This document shows positions 16,429 through 25,005 of a DNA stretch of 33,614 nucleotides, piece after piece. The stretch is from contig JAKBFR010000013.1 in assembly GCA_021837545.1 (NCBI GenBank), forward strand, positions 1 through 33,614, in the 5' to 3' direction. This DNA is from Bacillota bacterium. GTDB taxonomy: Bacteria > Bacillota_A > Clostridia > Clostridiales > Clostridiaceae. Made by a program: the position numbers and the translations under genes. A model generated the notes under the pieces. The model ran no database searches, was not told the DNA's origin, and saw only the letters and a program-made list of their open reading frames with translations. The first letter of the stretch is position 1, and each line of letters opens with the position of its first letter.

Positions 16429-16764
16429 TTGAACTTAGAGGAAAATTTTATTAAATATAAAGACATCACTTTGACTATTATTGAAATAATTAAAGCAGAG
16501 GAATATGAAAAACTTGATGAAATCTTTCAGCAAAGGCAATTAATTTTAGATAATATTAATAAAATTAATTATTCAAAAGAAGAATTAAGAAAGTTTTATT
16601 TTCAATATGATATAGATAAATTAGATAAAACATTAGCTTCAGAAATGAAAGTTAAAAAAGAAGATTTACTGGAAAAAATAAAAGGAAACCAAAAAAGACA
16701 AGTAGCAATGAAAGGATATAACAATTTATCCGCTAAAGCTGTGTTCTTAAGTAAAGAATTTTAA
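16429..16764 (+). CDS. FliT-like small flagellar chaperone
   Basis: A 111-residue, fully helical, charged protein placed between fliD and the flagellin gene, where fliT (the FliD chaperone) is found in many bacteria. FliT sequences are very divergent, so this rests on size, helicity and position. Start is probably TTG (MNLEENFIKYKD) because AAGTGGGTGAT is a near-complete Shine-Dalgarno match just upstream; a GTG four codons earlier lies inside that site. A weak terminator follows the stop. Confidence 0.65.
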   Translation: MNLEENFIKYKDITLTIIEIIKAEEYEKLDEIFQQRQLILDNINKINYSKEELRKFYFQYDIDKLDKTLASEMKVKKEDLLEKIKGNQKRQVAMKGYNNLSAKAVFLSKEF

Positions 16765-16807
16765 AAAAAGTTATGGAAAAAATACATGAATTAATATGAC
16801 TTTTTTA
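16764..16807 (+). terminator. Weak terminator after the fliT-like gene
   Basis: AAAAAAGTTAT (16764-16774) pairs with ATGACTTTTTT (16796-16806) with one G-U pair over a 21-base loop; the T-tract is part of the stem. AT-rich and likely leaky. Confidence 0.45.
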
Positions 16808-16939
16808 TAAAATTTTTAAATATGAAGCAAAAGTACTATAAAGTATTAAGAATTTTAAACGAATATATAAATATAAGATTTAAATATGTATTACTTATAA
16901 CATAATGAATAAAAAGTTTAAAAAATTTAAAATAAATCC

Positions 16940-16966
16940 TAAAGTAGTATGTAATTAAGTCGAATA
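16940..16966 (+). promoter_or_regulatory. Candidate sigma-28-type promoter for flagellin
   Basis: TAAA (16940-16943), 15 bases, then GTCGAATA (16959-16966). Partial match to GCCGATAA but with correct spacing and in the expected place, leaving a leader of about 100 bases before the flagellin start. Confidence 0.55.
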
Positions 16967-16977
16967 TAAAAATATAA

Positions 16978-17064
16978 AGCTTATAAGCTATTAACTCTTA
17001 AGAGTTGATATAAATTAAAAACAAAGAATGGACATGGAAGTCCAAAACTTAAAAATCAAGGAGG
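16978..17064 (+). promoter_or_regulatory. Flagellin mRNA leader with CsrA-type binding hairpin
   Basis: The leader holds a perfect palindrome AGCTTATAAGCT (16978-16989), another AACTCTTAAGAGTT (16993-17006), and then TGGAC-ATGGAA-GTCCA (17029-17044), a five-pair stem with GGA in its loop. The Shine-Dalgarno AAGGAGG follows at 17058-17064. GGA in a hairpin loop plus a GGA in the ribosome site is the arrangement CsrA uses on B. subtilis hag mRNA. csrA and fliW are encoded at 12489-13138. Confidence 0.7.
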
Positions 17065-17072
17065 AACATATT

Positions 17073-18311
17073 ATGATAATTAATCACAATTTAGCAGCTA
17101 ACAATGCAATCAGAAACATGAATTCTAACACAACAAATGCAAGTAAATCAATGCAAAAACTTTCTTCAGGTCTTAGAATCAATGGTGCAGCAGATGATGC
17201 AGCAGGATTAGCTATATCTGAAAAAATGAGAGGTCAAATTAGAGGGCTTGATCAAGCTTCAAGTAATGCACAAGACGGTATTTCATTAACACAAACAGCA
17301 GAAGGTGCATTAAATGAAACAACTTCTATTCTTCAAAGAATGAGAGAATTATCAGTTCAAGGATCAACAGATACAAATACAACAACTGATAGAGGTAACA
17401 TTCAAGATGAAATGGATCAATTAACTAAGGAAATTGATAGAATTTCTAATACAACTCAATTCAATACTAAAAACCTTTTAGATGGTTCTATGGGAAGTGC
17501 TGTTGGAACAGCTGTAAAGAGTATTGATACAAATACAAGCTTATTATCATCAGGTGGTGCTGCAGTTAAAGCAGCTACTACATTAATAGGCGCTGAAGAT
17601 GCTTCGAAAAATAATTTAGGAATTGTTTCAGGTGATAAAGTAACAGTTTCTTATGTTAAAAATGGAGCTTTAGTAACTGCTACAACTAGTGTTGTTGCAG
17701 CTACAAAATTATCAGATTTGTCTGTAGCCGCTGGTCCAACTATTGCGTCAGGTACAAATGGTTCCCTAACAGCTACTGCAGCTACAGCAGGATTTCAAAC
17801 TGGTATTTACGGGCTAACTATTACTGTTAAAGATGCAACAGGAAACGTTAAAACTGCAGCTACAAATGCTTTGTCAGCTTTTTCAGAAACAACAAGTGCT
17901 CAAAATACTAGACTTGATGGAAGTGCAACTTTCCAAATAGGTGCAAATGCTGGTCAAACATTAAATCTTTCTATTAATAATATGTCATCTTCAGCACTTG
18001 GAGTTGCAAACTTAAAAGTTGGTAATCAATCACAATCTAGTGCAGCTATTACAGTTATTGATGCAGCTACTGCAAAAGTATCTTCTGAAAGATCAAAGCT
18101 TGGAGCTGTTTCAAACAGATTAGAACATACTATAAATAATTTAGGAACTTCATCAGAAAACTTAACATCTGCTGAATCAAGAATAAGAGACGTTGATATG
18201 GCAAAAGAAATGTCAACTTACTCAAAGAACAATATTTTATCTCAAGCTGCTCAAGCTATGCTTGCGCAAGCTAACCAACAACCACAACAAGTACTTCAAT
18301 TATTAAGATAG
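17073..18311 (+). CDS. hag: Flagellin, main filament protein
   Basis: The 412-residue protein has the conserved D0/D1 ends: MIINHNLAANNAIRNMN and KLSSGLRINGAADDAAGLAISEKMRGQI at the N-terminus, and ESRIRDVDMAKEMSTYSKNNIL plus QQPQQVLQLLR at the C-terminus. The centre (about 145-300) is a Ser/Thr/Ala-rich domain exposed on the filament and a plausible site for O-glycosylation by the Maf encoded next. The start follows AAGGAGGAAC; an in-frame ATG 15 codons upstream is inside the CsrA-type hairpin and is leader. Expected control: sigma-28 for transcription, CsrA-FliW for translation. A strong terminator follows. Confidence 0.96.
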   Translation: MIINHNLAANNAIRNMNSNTTNASKSMQKLSSGLRINGAADDAAGLAISEKMRGQIRGLDQASSNAQDGISLTQTAEGALNETTSILQRMRELSVQGSTDTNTTTDRGNIQDEMDQLTKEIDRISNTTQFNTKNLLDGSMGSAVGTAVKSIDTNTSLLSSGGAAVKAATTLIGAEDASKNNLGIVSGDKVTVSYVKNGALVTATTSVVAATKLSDLSVAAGPTIASGTNGSLTATAATAGFQTGIYGLTITVKDATGNVKTAATNALSAFSETTSAQNTRLDGSATFQIGANAGQTLNLSINNMSSSALGVANLKVGNQSQSSAAITVIDAATAKVSSERSKLGAVSNRLEHTINNLGTSSENLTSAESRIRDVDMAKEMSTYSKNNILSQAAQAMLAQANQQPQQVLQLLR

Positions 18312-18333
18312 TTGATTTATGGGGTTGAATTTT

Positions 18334-18366
18334 AAAGAGGGTAGTATGTTTACTACCCTCTTTATT
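18334..18366 (+). terminator. Strong terminator after flagellin
   Basis: AAAGAGGGTAGTA (18334-18346) is perfectly complementary to TACTACCCTCTTT (18351-18363) across a four-base loop, followed by AT-rich sequence. It should end and stabilise the abundant flagellin mRNA. Confidence 0.92.
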
Positions 18367-18428
18367 TATAATATAATAATTTCATAAATAATGATTTCTT
18401 AATAGTAAGATGAAGGGAAGAAAGCAAT

Positions 18429-18698
18429 ATGCATAATGATATGGATAAGGTTAACAATATAATAGAGAATATAAGAGATAATATTTATGATTATAATTTA
18501 AAAGATATGTTTAGTAATATTGATTCGTTAATTTTTGAAATATCAAGTTGTGTTAACTTAGAAGAAATGCCTAAAGATAAAATTAATGTTTTCAATACTA
18601 TATTAGAAAATATTAATATTTCCATCAAAAACAAAGACTATCAATTATTGTCAGATATCTTGAAGTTTCAGTTAAAAGATTTTGTAGAAAATATATAA
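18429..18698 (+). CDS. Small helical protein of unknown function before maf
   Basis: An 89-residue acidic, helical product without recognisable family or membrane segment. GAAGGGAAG is upstream of the ATG. It ends 19 bases before the Maf start, so it is probably co-transcribed with the glycosyltransferase and may help it, but nothing in the sequence proves that. No sigma-28-like promoter is visible in 18370-18428. Confidence 0.7.
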   Translation: MHNDMDKVNNIIENIRDNIYDYNLKDMFSNIDSLIFEISSCVNLEEMPKDKINVFNTILENINISIKNKDYQLLSDILKFQLKDFVENI

Positions 18699-18717
18699 CT
18701 AAAGGTTGGATAAATGT

Positions 18718-20547
18718 ATGAATTTTTACGAAGAAAATTTAAATTTATTTAAAAATGAAATTCCCATTTTATATGAAACTGTTATTAATGAAAAATCAAT
18801 TTTTGATATAGGGGTAGAGTCAATAGATGAAACTTTGAATTTTACAGTTACAAAGGATGATAAAAAGTGTTTTATCCATAGCATATTTAATATAGGGGAA
18901 GAAATGAATAAAATGTTCCAAAAAGTGGGGGAAAATACAAATACATTAGTGATTTTTGGAGTTGGAAGTGGATATGCATTAAACTACTTAAAAAATAATT
19001 TCAAAAGTATAAAAAATATTTTGATAATAGAGCCTAGCCTAGATATTTTTAAAAAATTTATGGAAAATTTAAATTTATATGATGCAATAAAAGAATTTGA
19101 AAACATAACCTTTGTCGTAAACAAAGATATAGATACTGTAAATTATATAGTATTTAATTATATAAAAGATAAAATTGGAAGGGCCATCAGTGCAGTATAT
19201 AATATTTCTTATAGAATACTTTTTGATGGCTATTATGAAAATATTAATAAAACAATAGTAGATTTTATAAGTAAAACTAAAATCAATTTGGTGACTAATA
19301 ACTATTTTAAAGAGCAATGGACATATAATCCTATAATGAATATGTCAAAAGAAGGACTATTAATAAATAAATTATTTAATGAATTTAATGGAAAATCAGC
19401 CATTATAGTTTCAGCAGGACCTTCTTTAAATAAGAATATACATTTACTTAAGTATGTAAAGGATAAAGCTTTAATAGCTGCCGTAGGAACAGCTTCTAAG
19501 ATATTGGATAGTAACAATATAAAACCTCATTTTAGATTTGCTATGGATAGTGGAAAAACCGAAAAACTTATTTTTGAAAATTTAGTGGAGGACGATTCTA
19601 CATTAGTTTACTCAGATAGGGTACAGCATGAAGTAGTTCCTTTATTTAAAAGGCGATTAAAGATGATTTTAGATTTAGATTATTTGACTAACTATGTTTA
19701 TACTAAATCTAAGATAGAATATGAAACTTTAAGTAGTGGATTTTCAATTGCCAATACAGCTCTCAGTACATTAATTAAGCTAGGATTCAAAAATATTATT
19801 TTTCTAGGACAGGATTTATGCTATACAAAAGATAGATTATATGCTGATGGATCTTGGTTAAAAGATGATAAGATTAATATAAAAGATAAAGTATACAATT
19901 ACATAAAAATTAAAGATATAAATGGAAATGATGTTTATACTTTAGAGTCATTTCTAGGAATGAGAGCGATATTTGAAGAAATAGTATATTTAAATCCAAA
20001 TGTTAATTATATAAATGCGACTGAAGGTGGCATTGGTATTAGAGGAACTAAGATAAAAACATTCCAAAATGTTATAGATGAAGATTTGATAGAAAAGTAT
20101 GATTATGATAGTTTTTTTGATGACTTATTTAAACAGAATAAGGATGATAAAGATTCAAAAAAAGTACTCAATACAATAATTAATTTAAAGAATGAAATTG
20201 ATAAAATGATTAAAATCAATGATTTAAGAATAGAAGGATTGAAAAAAATAGATAGGCATTTAGAAGGTGGACTAGGTATCAATAAAATAGAACATGAAAC
20301 TGCATATTTAAATAAATATGAAGTAGATTTGAGAAAGATAGATTCTTATAACAATTGTATTAAATTGATTATGGACGATATTTATAAAGTAATATTAACT
20401 AAATTCAAATATGAAGGTGAAGATGCTAAAGAAGCTATTTTAAATAGCAAAAAAGTACTGGAGCTTATTAGTTATGAATTAAAAAGATATTTGCTTTATT
20501 TTAAAGCTTGTATAAATGAAATGAAGGATAGTACAACGATTTTGTAA
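18718..20547 (+). CDS. maf: Motility accessory factor (Maf) flagellin glycosyltransferase
   Basis: Maf proteins transfer nonulosonic acids (pseudaminic or legionaminic type) from CMP-sugars to Ser/Thr of flagellin. The central DUF115/MptE-like domain runs from about residue 226: GKSAIIVSAGPSLNKNI (nucleotide-binding-type loop), KALIAAVGTASKIL, HFRFAMDSG, LSSGFSIANTALSTLIKLGF and IIFLGQDLCYTKDRLYADG. N- and C-terminal helical parts flank it. The 609-residue length is typical of Maf. I start at the ATG of MNFYEENLNLF with AAAGGTTGGA eight bases upstream rather than at an upstream TTG. It opens the glycosylation island right after flagellin. Confidence 0.9.
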   Translation: MNFYEENLNLFKNEIPILYETVINEKSIFDIGVESIDETLNFTVTKDDKKCFIHSIFNIGEEMNKMFQKVGENTNTLVIFGVGSGYALNYLKNNFKSIKNILIIEPSLDIFKKFMENLNLYDAIKEFENITFVVNKDIDTVNYIVFNYIKDKIGRAISAVYNISYRILFDGYYENINKTIVDFISKTKINLVTNNYFKEQWTYNPIMNMSKEGLLINKLFNEFNGKSAIIVSAGPSLNKNIHLLKYVKDKALIAAVGTASKILDSNNIKPHFRFAMDSGKTEKLIFENLVEDDSTLVYSDRVQHEVVPLFKRRLKMILDLDYLTNYVYTKSKIEYETLSSGFSIANTALSTLIKLGFKNIIFLGQDLCYTKDRLYADGSWLKDDKINIKDKVYNYIKIKDINGNDVYTLESFLGMRAIFEEIVYLNPNVNYINATEGGIGIRGTKIKTFQNVIDEDLIEKYDYDSFFDDLFKQNKDDKDSKKVLNTIINLKNEIDKMIKINDLRIEGLKKIDRHLEGGLGINKIEHETAYLNKYEVDLRKIDSYNNCIKLIMDDIYKVILTKFKYEGEDAKEAILNSKKVLELISYELKRYLLYFKACINEMKDSTTIL

Positions 20548-20666
20548 CTTAGCAACTGTCAAAAAATTGATATGATAAATATGCATATAATACATGGGTG
20601 TTATTGAAGTTAGATTATAAAAAAATGATTGAAAAATTAAATTTTCGTAAAAGGGAGTGATAACAT

Positions 20667-21401
20667 ATGAATGTAGTATGTATTGTTCAAGCTAGGATAG
20701 GGTCTACAAGGTTGCCAGGTAAAGTTTTAAAAAAAATATGTGACAAAACAGTATTAGAACATGATATTGATAGATTAAAAAGAGTGAAAAATATTAATGA
20801 AATAGTAATTGCTACAACAAACTTAGAAAAAGATAATGCGATAGTGGAAGAAGCAAATAGATTAGGCGTTAAATGTTTTAGAGGTTCAGAAGAGGATGTT
20901 TTATCTAGATATTATTATGCGGCAAAGGAAAATAATGCGGATGTGATTGTGAGGATCACTAGTGATTGTCCACTTATAGATAGTGAAATTACCGAAAAAA
21001 CTATACTTTTTTATCTAGAAAATAGTGATAATTATGATTATGTAAGTAACTCTTTAAAAAAAACTTATCCAAGAGGATTAGATACTGAAATTTTTAGCTA
21101 TAAAATATTAGCAAGGGCATTTAATGAAGCAACATCTAAAAAAGATAGAGAGCACGTAACCTTTTATATATGGAATAATCCAAGTACTTTTAGGTTAGGA
21201 TGTTATGAAAATAGTGAAGATTATTCTGATTTGAGATGGACTCTTGATACTGAAGAAGACTTAAAGTTAATTAATAAAATTTATAATTACCTTTATATTT
21301 ATAATGGGAATAATTTTACGATGAATGATGTAATCAGATTATATGAAAAATACCCGGAATTAAAGAAAATAAATATGAATGTGAAACAGAAAGAATTGTA
21401 G
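20667..21401 (+). CDS. pseF: Nonulosonate cytidylyltransferase (PseF/SpsF-like)
   Basis: Activates a nonulosonic acid with CTP to give the CMP-sugar donor for Maf. The N-terminus VCIVQARIGSTRLPGKVLKKI is the NeuA/KdsB-type nucleotide-binding motif, followed by RITSDCPLIDSEI (metal-binding Asp) and RWTLDTEEDL, typical of the SpsF/PseF group. The 244-residue length fits. AAGGGAGTGAT precedes the ATG. Assignment to pseudaminic rather than another nonulosonic acid follows from pseI, pseB and pseG nearby, so the symbol is by context. Confidence 0.83.
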   Translation: MNVVCIVQARIGSTRLPGKVLKKICDKTVLEHDIDRLKRVKNINEIVIATTNLEKDNAIVEEANRLGVKCFRGSEEDVLSRYYYAAKENNADVIVRITSDCPLIDSEITEKTILFYLENSDNYDYVSNSLKKTYPRGLDTEIFSYKILARAFNEATSKKDREHVTFYIWNNPSTFRLGCYENSEDYSDLRWTLDTEEDLKLINKIYNYLYIYNGNNFTMNDVIRLYEKYPELKKINMNVKQKEL

Positions 21402-21439
21402 AAATCTAATAATTTACGATACAAAGGAATGAATTTATA

Positions 21440-22195
21440 ATGAATTATATAATAATTACTGGTGCATCAAGAGGACTTGGCAGGGCTTTATCTTTAAAGT
21501 TGAGTGATGGAAATACTAAAGTGTATTTAGTGGCAAGAAGTATAAAAGTATTAAAAGAGGTTAGTATTGACATTAAAAATAAAGGTGGGCATTCAGAACC
21601 AATTGAGTTTGATTTTAGTGAAAAATTAGATAGAATAGCAAATTTAGTTGATGCTATAATTAAAGATGTTGATTTGAATGAATGCAGTACTTTAACGTTA
21701 ATAAATAATGCAGGTTTAATAAAACCAATTGATTTTATTGGTAATTTAAATATTGATGATATTTTGTTAAGTTTAAATACAAATTGTACATCGACTATAG
21801 TATTAATAAATGAGTTTATTAAAAAAACCAGAAATTTGAAGTGCACAAAAAAAGTAATAAATATTACTTCAGGAGTAGTTTTTAATCCATTAGGTGGATG
21901 GAGTTTGTATTCAGCTTCCAAATCAGCAGTAAATAATTTTTTAGAAACGTTGGCTTTGGAACAGGAAAATAATGTAAAAGTTGTCTGCTTTGATCCTGGG
22001 GTCATGGATACGGATATCCAAGGCTACATTAGAAATGTAGATGTAAATAAGTTTCCTTATATAGATAAATTTATAAAGTATTATAATCAAGGTGAATTAA
22101 GATCACCTACTTCAGTTGCAAATAAAATTAAAGAAATTTATATTGATGACTGGAAAGCAAAGTACATGTTTGAAAAAATTAAAGATTATGAATAG
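21440..22195 (+). CDS. Short-chain dehydrogenase/reductase
   Basis: Classical SDR of 251 residues: cofactor loop TGASRGLG (7-14), NNAG (89-92), catalytic Ser near 144 in ITSG, and Tyr157-x3-Lys161 in YSASK. The catalytic set is complete, and the TGASRG form with a following Arg suggests NADP(H). It resembles sepiapterin-reductase-like SDRs. Substrate unknown; position inside the flagellin-sugar cluster suggests it reduces or oxidises a sugar or its substituent. It follows pseF by 38 bases and is 17 before the next gene. Confidence 0.85.
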   Translation: MNYIIITGASRGLGRALSLKLSDGNTKVYLVARSIKVLKEVSIDIKNKGGHSEPIEFDFSEKLDRIANLVDAIIKDVDLNECSTLTLINNAGLIKPIDFIGNLNIDDILLSLNTNCTSTIVLINEFIKKTRNLKCTKKVINITSGVVFNPLGGWSLYSASKSAVNNFLETLALEQENNVKVVCFDPGVMDTDIQGYIRNVDVNKFPYIDKFIKYYNQGELRSPTSVANKIKEIYIDDWKAKYMFEKIKDYE

Positions 22196-22212
22196 TTTGT
22201 ATAGGAGTTAAA

Positions 22213-22911
22213 ATGAGAGTAGCTATTTTTTCAGATGTTCATGGTAATATTTATTCATTTAAAAGAATACTTGATTCAATGAAAAAAAATAATATTGACT
22301 ATTATATTTATTGTGGAGATATATGTGGTTATTATTATCATCAAAATGAAATTATTGAATTGTTTCAAGAATTTAATAATCTTATATGTATAAGGGGTAA
22401 CCATGACCAGACCTTTGTTAATTTAGTTGATAATAAAGAAGCATTGCTAGAGTATGATGTTAATAAATATGGTAGTTCTAGTTATATGCTATTAGAAAGT
22501 ATAACTTATAAAAATATGGAATACATTAAAAACCTTAAGGTTAATTATGAAGGGGTTATTGATAATCGAAGAATTGGGGTTTTTCATGGAAGCCCTTTTG
22601 ATTATTTAGAAGAATATGTTTATTCTACGGATACATTTAGTAAATTTAAAAAATTAGATTATGATATTATATTTTTAGGACACACACATTATTCGATGTA
22701 TAAAAAATTGAACAATGCAATTATTGTAAACCCGGGGTCTTGTGGGCAACCTAGAAATGGGAGACTACCTTCTTATGCTATTTGGGAAACAAATACAAAT
22801 GACATTGAGTTTAAATATGTTGACTATGATTTTACCCAATTAATAAATGACGTTAAAAAATACGATAAATCTAATAAATATTTAATTGATATTTTGTATA
22901 GAGGAAGGTAG
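22213..22911 (+). CDS. Calcineurin-like metallophosphoesterase (YfcE/MJ0936 type)
   Basis: A 232-residue phosphoesterase with the whole two-metal set: Asp8 and His10 in SDVHGN, Asp36 in CGD, Asn63-His64 in GNHD, His125 in FHGS and His157/His159 in GHTH. No signal peptide, so cytoplasmic. Genes of this kind appear in sugar clusters, but the substrate cannot be read from sequence; a phosphorylated sugar intermediate or nucleotide by-product is possible (for example a nonulosonate-9-phosphate). Only five bases separate its stop from the ATP-grasp start. Confidence 0.87.
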   Translation: MRVAIFSDVHGNIYSFKRILDSMKKNNIDYYIYCGDICGYYYHQNEIIELFQEFNNLICIRGNHDQTFVNLVDNKEALLEYDVNKYGSSSYMLLESITYKNMEYIKNLKVNYEGVIDNRRIGVFHGSPFDYLEEYVYSTDTFSKFKKLDYDIIFLGHTHYSMYKKLNNAIIVNPGSCGQPRNGRLPSYAIWETNTNDIEFKYVDYDFTQLINDVKKYDKSNKYLIDILYRGR

Positions 22912-22916
22912 TAATT

Positions 22917-23882
22917 ATGAATGATAATACGATTAAAAAGAATATATTAGTAACTGGTATTGGGGGAGATATAGGGCAAGGAATTTTAAAATGTCTTATA
23001 GATTTTAATTATTGTTCTAATTTATATGGTTGCGATTTAGACAAATATGCAGCAGGACAAAAATTAGTAAATCTTTTTTTTATTTCTCCTAGAGTAGATA
23101 TAGAAGAAAAGTATATTGCATTTTTATTAAAAATTATAGATAAAAATAAAATAGAATATATTATACCTAGTACTGAGTCAGAAATACGGCTGTTGGGTAA
23201 ATATAGAAATATAAAAAAGTTTCAAAATATAAAAATTTTAATAAATAATCAGTTAATATTAGATACTTTCTTAGATAAGTATAAAACAATAGAATTTCTT
23301 TCTCAAAATAATATTCTATGTCCTAAAACATATTTGATTGATCAATTTGATGGGCAGTTATCATTCCCAGTACTATTGAAATTAAGAGAGGGAGCTGGTA
23401 GGAAGGGACTGTATATTGTTAATAATAATGAAGATTTAATGTACTTCAAAAGAAATTATGAAAAATCAATAATACAGGAAATAATCGGAGATATAGATCA
23501 TGAATATACTATTGGAGTATTTTCAGATGGAGAAAAAGTTAATTCAATTGGATTCAGAAGATATCTAGGATACGGTAGTTTAAGTAAATATGTAGAAATT
23601 GAAAATGATCCTAAAATTCAAGAACTAGCAGAAAAGATTGCATATTTAACAAATTTAAAAGGATCTATTAATATTCAAACTAGAAAATTAAATGGAGTGT
23701 ATATTCCGTTTGAAATTAATCCTAGGCTTTCAAGTACTATATATTTTAGAAATTATTTTGGTTTTCAAGATTTAAAATGGTGGATAGATATGAATGAAAG
23801 CATACCAATCGAATATAAATTTAAATTTACAAAAGGAGTTGGAGTAAAAACTGTTGAAGAAGTTTTTTTCGAATTAGAATAA
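22917..23882 (+). CDS. ATP-grasp domain enzyme (CarB-like fold)
   Basis: A 321-residue protein with a Rossmann-like preATP-grasp N-terminus (ILVTGIGGDIGQGI), then an ATP-grasp core: FPVLLKLREGAGRKGLYIV (ATP lysine and glycine loop), IIQEIIGDIDHEYTIGVF, and the Mg2+-binding FEINPRLSST near residue 268. ATP-grasp enzymes join a carboxylate to an amine via an acyl phosphate, so within a nonulosonate cluster it could attach an amino acid to the sugar amine. That function is inference. AGGAAGGTAG precedes the ATG. It ends the tight part of the operon. Confidence 0.83.
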   Translation: MNDNTIKKNILVTGIGGDIGQGILKCLIDFNYCSNLYGCDLDKYAAGQKLVNLFFISPRVDIEEKYIAFLLKIIDKNKIEYIIPSTESEIRLLGKYRNIKKFQNIKILINNQLILDTFLDKYKTIEFLSQNNILCPKTYLIDQFDGQLSFPVLLKLREGAGRKGLYIVNNNEDLMYFKRNYEKSIIQEIIGDIDHEYTIGVFSDGEKVNSIGFRRYLGYGSLSKYVEIENDPKIQELAEKIAYLTNLKGSINIQTRKLNGVYIPFEINPRLSSTIYFRNYFGFQDLKWWIDMNESIPIEYKFKFTKGVGVKTVEEVFFELE

Positions 23883-23993
23883 GGGCTATGTAGATGGGGT
23901 TTTACAATATAAAATTCCTTCGTGAGAAATTTATTTATACATAATTTATATTCTGGTATATATTAGATAGTAGCAACTATAACAATGTGTTGA

Positions 23994-24021
23994 AAATTAT
24001 CCATTAACTATTGGATAATTT
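23994..24021. other. Inverted repeat in the gap before the methyltransferase
   Basis: AAATTATCCA and TGGATAATTT form a perfect 10-base inverted repeat around an eight-base loop, in the 215-base gap 23883-24097. No T-run follows on the plus strand. It may be an operator, an mRNA processing hairpin or a weak terminator. I see no gene in the gap. Confidence 0.5.
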
Positions 24022-24097
24022 AAATTATCAATAAAGAACCCTATAGTTAAGAGAATAGTTTATAAATATAAAGTATTGAATTAAAAGGTGGAAAGTT

Positions 24098-24973
24098 ATG
24101 AAAAAGTATGAAGTAGATATAGATGAACAATTTGGGCATAGAGCATTAAATCCTGTACCAAGTATTGATGAATTAAATGAATTTTATGCTAGGCAATATT
24201 ATGAGTCGATGAAAGGTACGAATGGTCAAATGGAACGGTTTATAAATCATGGAGATGAATGCATTGAAGAGCTAGCATGGCTTCAAAAAACTGAGTATAA
24301 TGATGCATATCTAATTTTCAAAGAATATTTCAATGAAGCGAATTTTTTAGACATTGGTTGCGGCACAGGAGAAATAATTGAATTTATGAATAATAAAGGT
24401 TTTAAAACTGTTGGGATTGAGCCATCTGAAATTGCATATAATAAAATGAAGGAAAAAAAAATAGAGGCATACAATTGTGATTTGTATAAATTTTATGAGA
24501 TTACCACTAAAAAGTTTGATATAATTAATATGACAAACGTTATGGAACATATGCCTAATCCTGTTGAAACATTGAGAATATGTAAAAATCTTCTGAAAGA
24601 TAAAGGGATTATAAGGATAAAAGTTCCGAATGACTTTAATGAACTTCAATTGAATGTAGTAGAAAAACTAAAAGTGCCCAAATATTGGGTTTCTATACCA
24701 GACCATGTGAGCTATTTTGATTTTAAGTCACTAGAAAAATTATTAGTGCATGAAGGATTTCGAATCATAAATAAAACTGTTGATTTCCCAATGGAACTTT
24801 TTTTGTTAATGGGAGAAAACTATGTAAATGATAATGCTATTGGCAGGAGTTGTCATGAAAAAAGAAAAAAACTAGAACTTAATTTATCAGATACTTTAAG
24901 AAGAAAAATGTATAGTGCATTTGCCGAAGTTGGTGTAGGCAGAAATATAATTATTTATGCTGTTTTAGGGTAA
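24098..24973 (+). CDS. SAM-dependent methyltransferase (class I)
   Basis: The 291-residue protein has motif I FLDIGCGTGE (83-92), an acidic motif II residue Glu108 in VGIEPSE, CDLYKF, and the FDIINMTNVMEHMPNP segment (motif IV-like), as in the Methyltransf_23/UbiG-like group. No membrane segment. The acceptor is not evident. Its place between the ATP-grasp gene and pseI fits methylation of the flagellar sugar or its substituent (N- or O-methyl). AAGGTGGAAAG precedes the ATG. Confidence 0.87.
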   Translation: MKKYEVDIDEQFGHRALNPVPSIDELNEFYARQYYESMKGTNGQMERFINHGDECIEELAWLQKTEYNDAYLIFKEYFNEANFLDIGCGTGEIIEFMNNKGFKTVGIEPSEIAYNKMKEKKIEAYNCDLYKFYEITTKKFDIINMTNVMEHMPNPVETLRICKNLLKDKGIIRIKVPNDFNELQLNVVEKLKVPKYWVSIPDHVSYFDFKSLEKLLVHEGFRIINKTVDFPMELFLLMGENYVNDNAIGRSCHEKRKKLELNLSDTLRRKMYSAFAEVGVGRNIIIYAVLG

Positions 24974-25005
24974 CATTTATTCATAAATGTGTGAGGAGTG
25001 TTAAT

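Noticed and set aside
17028..17072. Upstream ATG as the flagellin start
   Set aside because: It adds 15 residues before the invariant MIINHNLAANN start, has no Shine-Dalgarno site, and falls in the CsrA-type hairpin; AAGGAGG clearly serves the ATG at 17073.
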